From: Chitinophaga qingshengii
GTDB lineage: Bacteria > Bacteroidota > Bacteroidia > Chitinophagales > Chitinophagaceae
Length of the DNA stretch: 64,000 nt
Reading direction: 5' to 3'
NCBI RefSeq assembly: GCF_014529935.1
Contig: NZ_JACVFC010000001.1
Span: 2,914,001 to 2,978,000, forward strand
Position numbers and translations under genes: made by a program. The notes under the pieces are model-generated. The model ran no database searches, had not been told where the DNA came from, and saw only the letters and a program-made list of their open reading frames with translations. This document shows, piece by piece, positions 28,112 to 36,330 of this stretch; positions within the stretch are counted from its first letter, which is position 1, and each line of letters starts with the position of its first letter.

Positions 28112-28963
28112 TTACTCTGTGTCAAACACCAATCGTCTTGAATTGATACCAGCTACGATACCATAACCGTTATGCACATTAGTATACACAGGCGCCGGTT
28201 CGGCCAGTAGTCCGCCCGCTCCCAGGTATTGCATTCCGAGCGTGCGGAAATATTTGAATCCGCCATCGGTCATGGTGCTGACTTCCAGCATCATGCGGGA
28301 GCTATTGATGAGGGCTTGTGTTTCCAATACAAAATTGACAGTTTTCCCGTCGAAACGGGTATCATCCATAATCAGTGCGTCATTGTGGGTATTGGCGATA
28401 ACATCAATCAGGTTATTATTAAAAGCGGGGTCCAGACGGAAGCCGCGCGCCGTGTCCGGTTGATTATCCGGGCCATATGCAAACAGTCGTATCCGGTAGT
28501 AATCCGCCGCGCCCGGACGGTCTTTCAGGGTAAACACCACCCTCGTGCTGCCCTTCTGTCCTGCTGCGTCAGCAATGATAGGCGCCACCGGCAAGGTATC
28601 CTGTGCGCTGACGGGCGTAAGACCGGCCGCACTCACATTTATCGTATATGTGTTGCCGTTAGTTACCTTCTCCCGGGACACAAAATAGGTACGGCCCTTT
28701 ATTTGCTGTTGCTGCAACGGGCTCATGGCCACACCATTCTGCAACAGGGTAACCGCTGCATTCCCGATTTCTGTAAATCCGCCTTCATCATATACATTAG
28801 CCGGTACACTGCGGGTAATACGCACATACGCCACGCTGTCCGGTTGCAGCAAACTGTTTATCACAATCTTATCTCCTTCATACCGCAGCTGTATATTCAC
28901 CCGTTCTTCACAGGCCGTCAGCAAAGTCGTCAACAGTATACCATATACGAAAAAAGATCTCAT
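28112..28963 (-). CDS. DUF4249 family outer-membrane lipoprotein
   Basis: A 283-residue lipoprotein: MRSFFVYGILLTTLLTAC ends in an acceptor cysteine followed by EERVNIQL. The typical DUF4249 opening then appears: KIVINSLLQPDSVAYVRITRS, with beta-rich repeats after it (AAVTLLQNG, GNTYTINVSAAGLTPVSAQDTLP). DUF4249 proteins stand next to TonB-dependent receptors in Bacteroidota, as here, where the gene starts 10 bases after the receptor. It probably acts as the receptor's surface partner, as SusD does for SusC. Substrate unknown. Confidence 0.88.
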   Translation of the reverse strand: MRSFFVYGILLTTLLTACEERVNIQLRYEGDKIVINSLLQPDSVAYVRITRSVPANVYDEGGFTEIGNAAVTLLQNGVAMSPLQQQQIKGRTYFVSREKVTNGNTYTINVSAAGLTPVSAQDTLPVAPIIADAAGQKGSTRVVFTLKDRPGAADYYRIRLFAYGPDNQPDTARGFRLDPAFNNNLIDVIANTHNDALIMDDTRFDGKTVNFVLETQALINSSRMMLEVSTMTDGGFKYFRTLGMQYLGAGGLLAEPAPVYTNVHNGYGIVAGINSRRLVFDTE

Positions 28964-28973
28964 GAATGTTGTT

Positions 28974-31619
28974 TTAAAATTTGATCGAATAGGTAATGCT
29001 GGGGAGTATAGGCATCACCGTTACCTTCGACAGGTAACGCTGCTTTTCCTCTTCATCCCGCTTCATATAGTAGATAAAAGGATTCTTTTGATTGTAAACG
29101 TTAAACACGCTCAGGTTCCAGGTCCTGCTCCAGTGTTTTTTCTGTTTGGTATGGCTGATGCCCACATCCAGCCGGTGTACATTTTCAGCACGGTAATTAT
29201 AACGTCCCCCGTAGCGGTCAACCGATACATCAACACCGCTGCCCGGGTCCCAGGGCGAGGCGGTACCTGCACCATGATAACTGGATACCGGCAACGTCAG
29301 CGGCGAACCGGTGGTAAAGTGCCAGGAAGCGGAAGCCTCCCAGTGTTTGCCGATCTGCTGCGTCAGCACAATTTCCACATCGTGACGGTGATCGTATTTA
29401 TAAGGGAAGATACGCCCCTGGTTGATATCGGGAAACTGCCGGGTACTCCAGGCCAGTGTATAACCAATCCAACCGGTAGTGGAACCTTTTTGTTTTCTGA
29501 TCATGGCTTCTCCGCCGTAACTCCAGCCTTTGCCAAGCGCTACATTTTCATCCCAGCGTTCCAGGTTGGAGGTCAGTATGGAGTTATTATTCACATATTC
29601 GATCATGTTATACATGGCCTTGTAATAACCTTCCAGAGAGAACTCAAAAACGCCGTTGGTACTGGTTTTTGCGATACCCGCCGCTACCTGCCGGGAAAGC
29701 ATGGGCGCCACCCGCTGTGTGGAAGGTACCCAGATATCGGTAGGCAGGGAAGTACCATTGTTGGACAACAGGTGGATATACTGGTTCATATGCGTATACG
29801 ACGCTTTCACCGCCCAGTTATGCGGCAACATGTATCGCAGTCCCAGCCTGGGTTGCAGGGAATGATAAAAACGTCCTTCTACCAGGAACCCGGATAGATG
29901 CACACCGATGTTGGCATAGAGGTTTTCTGTCAACCGCCAGTCATCTTCCCCGTATAACAACATTTCTGTACCCCGTATATCCAGCCCTTTTTTCATGGTA
30001 TCCAGCGGTATCACCGGGTTAGGCCCTTTATCGGCAAGATCCATCAGGCCGGGTTTGAAATAGTGGGCAATACCTGCTGCGCCAAAACGGATGGCATGGT
30101 TAGGTGTGGGGCGATAATCAAAATCAATTTTGACACCCACATTTTTCATCCGGGAGAAGTATTTCCCATACAGGTCTGAAGCCTGTCCCGTTGAAGGCAT
30201 GTTATACTGAAATCCGTATTCCGTTTTAAAGGCATACTGGGAATAGTTGGCACTCACATTAGAGAACAACCGGGTATTGTAAATATGGTTCCAGCGTATC
30301 GCACCGATGGTATTGCCCCATCCCAGCTGAAAGCGGCTATTTTCCGTAATACGGCCGGCCTGGTCTGCGGTGCTATCCACCATTCCTTTGATAGACAAAT
30401 TATCTTCTCCCTTATATAAACTCAGGAAGATTCTGTCTTTGGGCGAAAAAATATGATTGACTTTAACGTTTACATCATAGAAATAAGCATATACAGTGCC
30501 TTTGTTTCCGGCATCATCTTCCATGTTGGCTGCAGCATTGTACAACAAATCAGGATAGGAACGACGGGCAGAAACGATGAAAGAAGTCTTATCCTTTACG
30601 ATGGGACCTTCCACGTTGATCTTCGCGGAGATCATACCCACCGCTACATCGCCGTGATAGTTCCGCATATCGCCATCTTTGAGGGAGATATCCACCACCG
30701 ACGATAATCGTCCGCCGAAACGGGCCGGGAAAGCCCCTTTATAGAGATCGGCAGACTTCACCATTTCCGCATTCAGCAGGGAATACACGCCGAAAAAATG
30801 AGAGAAATTAAACACCGGTGTGCCATCCATGAGGATCAGGTTTTGGTCCGGGCTACCACCTCTTACATGCAGTCCGCCTACGCCATCCATACCACCGCCT
30901 ACGCCCGGCATGGATTGCAGGGTACGCATCACATCGGCTTCACCGAGTAACCGGGGCATGGATTTCACCGCTGCCAATGGCAAATGCACCTTACTCATCT
31001 GGGTCTGGTCCTGTAATCTGGTTTTATCGGTACCGCTTACCACCACCTCCTGGAGGCTGGCCAGGGGGCGCAGGGGCACCAGCAATATCCGGTTAGTCTG
31101 CCCATCCAATGGCAGCAAGGCCGGTTCATATCCTACATAGGAAATAATCAGGCTATTGGAGTCTTTGACGGTAGTGAGACTAAAAAAACCGTACTGATTG
31201 GTAGTAGTACCCTGTTTGAGGGTGGGGGCATAGATCGTAGCGCCGGGGAGCTTCTCCCCACTGACGGCATCCTGTACATAACCGCTGATGGTATGGGTAC
31301 TGCGCTTAATTTGTTGGAGTACGAGCTGGTCCCCAACACGGGTAAAGCGGATATCTTCAGGCGCAAACAGCTGCTCCAGCAGGCTTCTGAGCCGCTGTTG
31401 ATATGCTGTGACCGTAACTTTACGGGACAAGTCTACAAGTTCCCTGCTATATGAAAAATGGATGCCGTATTCTTTCTCCAGTATTTCACACACCGCCTTT
31501 AGGGGCTGGTCCTTTACTACCACTGTGACTCTTGTCTGCCAATCCCACCCTGAAACTTTTAACGGGAAACACAGTAAAAAACATATGATTCCCGTCAGCA
31601 GTTTGCCGGCTAACGACAT
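28974..31619 (-). CDS. TonB-dependent receptor with N-terminal STN signalling domain
   Basis: An 881-residue outer-membrane receptor. Order: signal peptide (to about residue 24), STN domain (about 28-105, TVVVKDQPLKAVCEILEKEY and later LRSLLEQLF), carboxypeptidase-D-like domain (ISGYVQDAVSGEKLPGATIY), plug (QSMPGVGGGMDGVGGLHVRG, QNLILMDGTPVFNFSHFFG), beta-barrel ending in LPSITYSIKF. The STN domain is the part that talks to an anti-sigma factor in FecA-type signalling, and the FecR and sigma genes lie directly upstream. So ligand binding should turn on this operon. The ligand may be a metal chelate or a peptide; not shown. Confidence 0.9.
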   Translation of the reverse strand: MSLAGKLLTGIICFLLCFPLKVSGWDWQTRVTVVVKDQPLKAVCEILEKEYGIHFSYSRELVDLSRKVTVTAYQQRLRSLLEQLFAPEDIRFTRVGDQLVLQQIKRSTHTISGYVQDAVSGEKLPGATIYAPTLKQGTTTNQYGFFSLTTVKDSNSLIISYVGYEPALLPLDGQTNRILLVPLRPLASLQEVVVSGTDKTRLQDQTQMSKVHLPLAAVKSMPRLLGEADVMRTLQSMPGVGGGMDGVGGLHVRGGSPDQNLILMDGTPVFNFSHFFGVYSLLNAEMVKSADLYKGAFPARFGGRLSSVVDISLKDGDMRNYHGDVAVGMISAKINVEGPIVKDKTSFIVSARRSYPDLLYNAAANMEDDAGNKGTVYAYFYDVNVKVNHIFSPKDRIFLSLYKGEDNLSIKGMVDSTADQAGRITENSRFQLGWGNTIGAIRWNHIYNTRLFSNVSANYSQYAFKTEYGFQYNMPSTGQASDLYGKYFSRMKNVGVKIDFDYRPTPNHAIRFGAAGIAHYFKPGLMDLADKGPNPVIPLDTMKKGLDIRGTEMLLYGEDDWRLTENLYANIGVHLSGFLVEGRFYHSLQPRLGLRYMLPHNWAVKASYTHMNQYIHLLSNNGTSLPTDIWVPSTQRVAPMLSRQVAAGIAKTSTNGVFEFSLEGYYKAMYNMIEYVNNNSILTSNLERWDENVALGKGWSYGGEAMIRKQKGSTTGWIGYTLAWSTRQFPDINQGRIFPYKYDHRHDVEIVLTQQIGKHWEASASWHFTTGSPLTLPVSSYHGAGTASPWDPGSGVDVSVDRYGGRYNYRAENVHRLDVGISHTKQKKHWSRTWNLSVFNVYNQKNPFIYYMKRDEEEKQRYLSKVTVMPILPSITYSIKF

Positions 31620-31684
31620 AATTTAATGAATGACTTTGTTATCGGGATATAGATAGATCTCCTCTTCTTCTAAAACGATGAATA

Positions 31685-31732
31685 GCGAACCTACAGGGAG
31701 ATTTGCTACAGTAAATCTCCCGGCAAGTTCGC
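31685..31732. other. nested inverted repeat between fecR and receptor genes
   Basis: GGGAGATTT (31696-31704) pairs with AAATCTCCC (31713-31721); outside it GCGAAC (31685-31690) pairs with GTTCGC (31727-31732). It may be an attenuator, a processing site or an operator between the regulatory and receptor parts of the unit. Confidence 0.5.
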
Positions 31733-31752
31733 CAAATATCATAAGAAAAAAC

Positions 31753-32739
31753 CTACTTTAATTTATATTGTCTGTCGCCTGTTTTCTCCCACTGTGCGTT
31801 GAGCAGCATCCCCAGCGCAGTCATCACTTCTTCAATACTTTGATTATTAAAGTTGGCGTTGACGGTTAGTTTCAGCAGCGCAGTATTTTCCAGCTCCACT
31901 TTTACGTCATACACCTCTGTGATGGTGTGCAGCACTTCCTCCAAAGGAGTATCATGAAAAGCAAGTGACTTTTTCTCCATATCCGCTACATGCGAGGCGA
32001 TGCGGAAAACAGGGCGGAGATTATCATGTTGCAGCAGCATGCCTTGTGTCAGCACAACGCTGTCTGCCTTATCATGATCGATCACCATTACCTTACCACT
32101 GGCCACATGTACGGATATTGCCTGTTGACCGGGTACATAATGTACCGTAAAACGGGTACCGAGTACTTTTACCTCTGTGCGTCCCAGCATCACCACAAAC
32201 GGGTTGCCTGCATTACCGGCAACATCGAAGGTAGCAACACCGTTCAGGCTCACGGTCCGGTTCCTGTTATTATAGCCTTTTGCCAGCTCCAGTTTGGAAT
32301 CGGCCATCAGCGTTACGCTGCTGCCGTCCGGCAATTGGGTGGTAGCGGGTCCTGCATAAACGGCTGCCGGCTTTTTGCCGGTCATAAACCACCATCCGGC
32401 GCCCAGCGCTATCAGCAATACCGCGGCTACTTTCAATAAGGTATAAATATAGCCGGATTTACGGGCAGGTTCCGGTATCACCGGCGCCTGTGCCTGTACC
32501 GGCGTAACATTCATTTTGGCATACAACTGTTCCCAGGAGCGGTCTGTTTCCACCGGTACTGTCACCGCCTGATCGGCAGCTGTTTGCAGTACCTTACCCA
32601 ACGACGCCAGTAATGTGGCGTTGCCGGTATCGTCCTGCAACCAGGCGTCTACCCAGGCACGCTCCGCTGCATCCGCTTCATTCAGCAGATACTTGCAAAG
32701 CAAGGTATACAGTGCCTCATCAGAAAAGGTTGATGTCAT
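31753..32739 (-). CDS. FecR-type anti-sigma factor
   Basis: A 328-residue inner-membrane anti-sigma protein. N-terminal cytoplasmic part (about 1-90, holds the sigma factor), one membrane helix at about 95-117 (YTLLKVAAVLLIALGAGWWF), the periplasmic FecR domain (TQLPDGSSVTLMADSKLELA, FDVAGNAGNPFVVMLGRTEVKVLGTRFTVHY) and a C-terminal DUF4974-like domain (FHDTPLEEVLHTITEVYDVKVEL) related to STN. It passes the receptor's signal to the ECF sigma factor. It lies about 100 bases after the sigma gene. Confidence 0.92.
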   Translation of the reverse strand: MTSTFSDEALYTLLCKYLLNEADAAERAWVDAWLQDDTGNATLLASLGKVLQTAADQAVTVPVETDRSWEQLYAKMNVTPVQAQAPVIPEPARKSGYIYTLLKVAAVLLIALGAGWWFMTGKKPAAVYAGPATTQLPDGSSVTLMADSKLELAKGYNNRNRTVSLNGVATFDVAGNAGNPFVVMLGRTEVKVLGTRFTVHYVPGQQAISVHVASGKVMVIDHDKADSVVLTQGMLLQHDNLRPVFRIASHVADMEKKSLAFHDTPLEEVLHTITEVYDVKVELENTALLKLTVNANFNNQSIEEVMTALGMLLNAQWEKTGDRQYKLK

Positions 32740-32837
32740 GCCAGTTGTACGTTTTTATCAAGGTCCCGCTCAAGCGGGTCTCTATTTAAGTAGACGCACG
32801 CAAAAATGGGTTTCCCCTATGCGTCCCTTTATATTTT

Positions 32838-33356
32838 TTAAAATAAAAATCCTGTTAACAAAGGCAGGTATTCCTTCAGTTCCTGGTGCAGGATACGAAG
32901 GGCCTTGCCCATATGGTTCTCTACTGTCTTTACCGAAATATCGAGGGTAGCCGCAATTTCAGCGTATTTCATCTGTTGCTGGCGACTCAGCACAAACACT
33001 TCCCGGCACCGCTCCGGTAGCCGGTCCAACGCCTGCTGGTACAACTTTTCCAGCTCGCGGGCCTGGTCGGTAGCTTCTGTGGCAATATCCCTGATTGTGC
33101 TGTAGTGGGTTTCCCGGTCCATCCGGACCGTCTCCTTACGCCACTGGCTGATAGCCGTGTTCCGGATAGCCGAAAACAGGTACGCTTTTACCGGCCCGGT
33201 AATAGTGATACTATCCCGCTTTTCCCAGAGCCTTAAAAATACCTGCTGTACGACTTCCTCCGCCGCATGGGAATCCCCCATGTAGTGTGTGGCAAAGGCA
33301 ACGCATTGCGCATGATTTTCCCGGAACAATGATTCGAATGACTGGAGTTCCAACAT
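32838..33356 (-). CDS. ECF sigma-70 factor, FecI-like
   Basis: A 172-residue ECF sigma factor. Region 2 is seen in AAEEVVQQVFLRLWEKRDS (about 30-50), and region 4 in LPERCREVFVLSRQQQMKY and the helix-turn-helix EIAATLDISVKTVENHMGKALRIL near the C-terminus. It directs RNA polymerase to its own receptor operon. The start is set at 33356 (MLELQSFESLF); an ATG upstream at 33368 would lie inside the -7 box. Codon 1 lies only nine bases from a perfect -7 box, so its mRNA is nearly leaderless. Confidence 0.9.
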   Translation of the reverse strand: MLELQSFESLFRENHAQCVAFATHYMGDSHAAEEVVQQVFLRLWEKRDSITITGPVKAYLFSAIRNTAISQWRKETVRMDRETHYSTIRDIATEATDQARELEKLYQQALDRLPERCREVFVLSRQQQMKYAEIAATLDISVKTVENHMGKALRILHQELKEYLPLLTGFLF

Positions 33357-33365
33357 GATGAGGCA

Positions 33366-33373
33366 CAAATATA
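33366..33373 (-). promoter_or_regulatory. -7 box of the ECF sigma operon
   Basis: On the minus strand TATATTTG is a full match to TAnnTTTG. The -33 region at 33393-33396 reads GCAA and is weak, which may mean that another sigma factor or activator helps. The predicted leader is only a few bases. Confidence 0.55.
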
Positions 33374-33393
33374 ATTAGGATTTAGATGATTTT

Positions 33394-33418
33394 TGCTGAT
33401 TTCACGGATGAGCACAGG
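33394..33418. repeat. short interspersed repeat unit (copy 1)
   Basis: TGCTGATTTCACGGATGAGC and the bases after it resemble the units at 35366-35389 and, reversed, at 35496-35520. This sort of unit is common between genes in Bacteroidota. Confidence 0.45.
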
Positions 33419-33520
33419 TGAATTATGCCAATTTTTTGTTATATTTTTTTTAACAAAGATTTTTTGGAAGATAGGGGATGTATACCCCGGATGAATCCAT
33501 AAAATCAGGTAAATCATAGT

Positions 33521-33528
33521 TATCTTTG
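33521..33528 (+). promoter_or_regulatory. -7 box of pyrD, predicted leaderless
   Basis: TATCTTTG matches TAnnTTTG in full and ends eight bases before the ATG at 33537, so the transcript should start within a few bases of the start codon. I see no good -33 element. Confidence 0.55.
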
Positions 33529-33536
33529 ACCCCGCA

Positions 33537-34562
33537 ATGTACGAGCTAATCAAAAAACTGTTATTCCGCGTTCAGCCGGAAAAGATCCACCACACTGTGA
33601 TGCGTGGAATGAAAACGATTTATGCCCTCCCTTTTGGCAAAAATGTATTGCGGGCCTTTTGTGATGTCAAAACCAAAGGACTGGAAAAAGAGCTGTTTGG
33701 CCTCCGCTTTTCCAACCCGGTAGGATTGGCAGCCGGATTTGATAAAGACGCCAAATATATTGATGAACTGGCCTGCCTCGGATTCGGCTTTGTGGAAATC
33801 GGCACCGTCACGCCATTGCCTCAACCGGGCAACGATCAACCCCGCCTTTTCCGCCTGCCGGCAGACCAGGCCCTGATCAACCGTATGGGCTTTAATAATG
33901 AAGGCGCCCCCGCCGCAGCGAAAAGATTACGTCTCAGAAAATCGAATATCATTGTCGGTGGTAACATCGGTAAAAATAAAAATACCCCTAACGAAGAAGC
34001 GGTAAGCGACTACGAAAAATGTTTCCACGCCCTTTATGACGTGGCCGACTATTTCGTGGTGAATGTCAGCTCCCCCAATACCCCCAACCTGAGAGCTTTA
34101 CAGGAGAAAGAGCCGCTGAAACAGCTGCTGCATCACCTGCAACTGCTCAACGCACAAAAGCTGAAACCCAAACCGATCCTGTTGAAGATAGCGCCGGACC
34201 TCACCCATGAGCAGCTGGATGATATCATCGAAATAGTACAGGAAACCAAACTGGCTGGTATCGTGGCCACCAATACCACCATCAGCCGGGAAGGGCTGGC
34301 CACTCCGGCGGCTACCATAACGGAAATCGGAGCGGGCGGCCTCAGTGGGTTGCCGGTAAAGGAGAAGGCTACGGCTGTAATTAAATATATTCACGAACGT
34401 AGCCAGGGCAGTATTCCCATCATCGCCGCCGGTGGTATTTTCACCGCCGCCGATGCACAGGAAAAACTGGATGCCGGCGCGTCATTGGTACAGGTATATA
34501 CCGGCTTCATCTACGAAGGCCCGACCATTGTGAAGAAGATATGTGCCGGCCTCCGACACTAA
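33537..34562 (+). CDS. pyrD: dihydroorotate dehydrogenase (quinone), class 2
   Basis: A 341-residue FMN enzyme of pyrimidine synthesis that oxidises dihydroorotate to orotate and reduces membrane quinone. The N-terminal membrane-associating helices ([19 protein letters not shown]) mark class 2. The FMN barrel follows from about residue 45 ([20 protein letters not shown]); the catalytic-base serine is in [11 protein letters not shown], and FMN phosphate-binding [13 protein letters not shown] lies near the C-terminus. It may be co-transcribed with the TerC-family gene 24 bases downstream. Confidence 0.95.
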   Translation: MYELIKKLLFRVQPEKIHHTVMRGMKTIYALPFGKNVLRAFCDVKTKGLEKELFGLRFSNPVGLAAGFDKDAKYIDELACLGFGFVEIGTVTPLPQPGNDQPRLFRLPADQALINRMGFNNEGAPAAAKRLRLRKSNIIVGGNIGKNKNTPNEEAVSDYEKCFHALYDVADYFVVNVSSPNTPNLRALQEKEPLKQLLHHLQLLNAQKLKPKPILLKIAPDLTHEQLDDIIEIVQETKLAGIVATNTTISREGLATPAATITEIGAGGLSGLPVKEKATAVIKYIHERSQGSIPIIAAGGIFTAADAQEKLDAGASLVQVYTGFIYEGPTIVKKICAGLRH

Positions 34563-34586
34563 GGCAGCATCTCAACTACAACCTAT

Positions 34587-35351
34587 ATGGAACAATTTCT
34601 GACGGCTGAATCACTGATCAGCCTTTTCACGCTGGTACTCATGGAAGTGGTACTGGGCATCGACAATGTGATCTTCGTTTCCATTGTCATGAACCGCCTC
34701 CCGGCTGAAAAACGTCCTGCGGCCCGCCGCATCTGGATGCTTACCGGCATCGCTGTACGCATTATCCTCCTGCTCTGCATCGGCTACATTGTAAGGGCCG
34801 TAAACCCGCTGTTTCACATCGGCAGCCACGGTTTCAGCCTGCGCGACCTCATCATGCTCGGCGGAGGCCTCTTCCTCCTCATCAAAACCACCCTCGAAAT
34901 CCACCACAAACTGGAAGGAGAAGAAACCACCACCGAAGGAAAAAACGGAAACAAGCCCATTACCTCCATGCTTAATGTAGTTGGACAAATCATCGTCATC
35001 GACACGGTCTTCTCCTTCGACAGTATCATCACCGCGGTAGGTCTCGCCAAACAAGTACCTGTCATGATCATCGCCGTTGTTATCGCCATGATCGTCATGT
35101 TCCTGTTCGCACCCCGTATCAGTGACTTTATCCATAAACACCCTACCCTTAAAATGCTGGCCCTTTCCTTCCTCGTGATGGTAGGCGCTATTCTCATCGT
35201 AGAAGGCTGGGACGCCGAAAAAGCCCACGACCTGCACCTGAAAAACTACGTTTACTTCGCCATGGCGTTCTCCTTCGGCGTGGAAATGCTGAATATGCGG
35301 GTAAGAAAAGGACAAGGGAAACCGGTGGAGCTAAAGGAACCCAAACTGTGA
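34587..35351 (+). CDS. TerC family integral membrane protein
   Basis: A 254-residue protein with about seven membrane helices. The TerC motif EVVLGIDNVIF near residues 20-30 and its mirror VIDTVFSFDSIITAVG in the second half carry the conserved acidic residues thought to handle metal ions. Relatives export manganese or accompany protein export (tellurium resistance is the historic name). It follows pyrD by 24 bases, which suggests shared transcription without a clear functional link. Confidence 0.88.
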   Translation: MEQFLTAESLISLFTLVLMEVVLGIDNVIFVSIVMNRLPAEKRPAARRIWMLTGIAVRIILLLCIGYIVRAVNPLFHIGSHGFSLRDLIMLGGGLFLLIKTTLEIHHKLEGEETTTEGKNGNKPITSMLNVVGQIIVIDTVFSFDSIITAVGLAKQVPVMIIAVVIAMIVMFLFAPRISDFIHKHPTLKMLALSFLVMVGAILIVEGWDAEKAHDLHLKNYVYFAMAFSFGVEMLNMRVRKGQGKPVELKEPKL

Positions 35352-35359
35352 TGAACATA

Positions 35360-35389
35360 ATTAATGCTGATTTCGCTGATTAGCGGAGA
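35360..35389. repeat. inverted repeat left arm (copy 2 of the short repeat)
   Basis: The arm reads ATTAATGCTGATTTCGCTGA onward and is complementary, with three mismatches (35369, 35385, 35386), to 35496-35525 across the terC/rsmE terminator. Confidence 0.65.
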
Positions 35390-35414
35390 TTGCGTTTTGT
35401 TATATTTATTATAT

Positions 35415-35458
35415 AAAAAGAGAACGCCCGGAAGATGTCTTCCGGGCGTTCTCTTTTT
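35415..35458. terminator. bidirectional intrinsic terminator between terC and rsmE
   Basis: A perfect 21-base stem (35415-35435 with 35438-35458) and a 2-base loop with A-runs and T-runs at its ends. Confidence 0.93.
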
Positions 35459-35495
35459 ATAATAGATTAAATCACAATTCTTCCACAAAACATGG

Positions 35496-35525
35496 TCTTC
35501 GCTAATCAGCGAAATAAGCATTAAT
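35496..35525. repeat. inverted repeat right arm (copy 3 of the short repeat)
   Basis: Complement of 35360-35389; reads TCTTCGCTAATCAGCGAAAT and onward, and includes a small palindrome of its own (TTCGCTAATCAGCGAA). Confidence 0.65.
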
Positions 35526-35533
35526 CATGTCCA

Positions 35534-36241
35534 TCACAGCTTCATGTTCATCAGCGTTACCGCTACCAACCCTGCCGTCTCGGTCCTCAGCCTGTTCTTC
35601 CCCAGTGATACCGGCTCAAACCCTTTATCCAGCGCCAGTTGTATCTCCTCCGGTGTAAAGTCTCCTTCCGGACCAATGAGGATAATGGTATCCTTTCCTG
35701 GTTGCAGGTGATCGATCAGTTCCCGTTTTTGTCCGGGTAAACAGTGGGCTATCAGCTTTTGCGGATCGGTATTGCTGTGAACGACTTTCTCAAACGGCTG
35801 CGGTTCCTGTAATTCCGGCAGGTAAAACTGCTGGGATTGCAACATCGCCGATACCAGTATGTTCTGTAATCGCTCTGCTTTGATTTTTTCCTTTTCGGTA
35901 CGGTGACTCACCAACGGGATGATGGTCCGGATACCTATTTCGGTGGCTTTCTCCAGGAACCATTCGATCCGGGAGGCGTTTTTGGTAAATGAAATGGCTA
36001 TACGAAGTGCAGGCGAAGGCGCCGGCAGCGTATCACAGCTGGTGATCCGGACACCGCAGCGCTTGCGGTTATCGTCCGTGATCACGGCATGAAAACAGTG
36101 GCCTCGGCCATCGGCCAGCAGCACTTCATCACCGTTTTCATGCCGGAGTACCTGGATACAATACTTGGACGTATCCTCGTTCATCGTATAGGCAGCGGCG
36201 CCTTCTGCAATATCCGGCGCGTAAAAGATAGGCTTGTCCAT
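35534..36241 (-). CDS. rsmE: 16S rRNA (uracil-1498-N3)-methyltransferase
   Basis: A 235-residue SPOUT methyltransferase that methylates U1498 in the small-subunit rRNA. N-terminal PUA-like part (YCIQVLRHENGDEVLLADG), then the knotted SPOUT domain with the cofactor motifs EKATEIGIRTIIP, LIGPEGDFTPEEI and SLGKNRLRTETAGLVA. Length fits the family. It is separated from the MATE gene upstream by an AT-rich hairpin and probably has its own promoter in that gap. Confidence 0.95.
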   Translation of the reverse strand: MDKPIFYAPDIAEGAAAYTMNEDTSKYCIQVLRHENGDEVLLADGRGHCFHAVITDDNRKRCGVRITSCDTLPAPSPALRIAISFTKNASRIEWFLEKATEIGIRTIIPLVSHRTEKEKIKAERLQNILVSAMLQSQQFYLPELQEPQPFEKVVHSNTDPQKLIAHCLPGQKRELIDHLQPGKDTIILIGPEGDFTPEEIQLALDKGFEPVSLGKNRLRTETAGLVAVTLMNMKL

Positions 36242-36268
36242 GGGCGCAAATTATTTGATTATTTTGTT

Positions 36269-36329
36269 ATTTGGTTATTTGCTTATTGAAGGAGACCATG
36301 CATCCTTTCAATAATCAAATAACCAAATA
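36269..36329. repeat. AT-rich inverted repeat of TATTTGGTT-type units
   Basis: The arm at 36269-36292 (TATTTGGTTATTTG and on to TATTGAAGG) pairs with 36304-36329 with few mismatches. Read leftward it may end the MATE transcript. A single-arm relative occurs at 46249-46275. Confidence 0.6.
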
Positions 36330-36330
36330 A

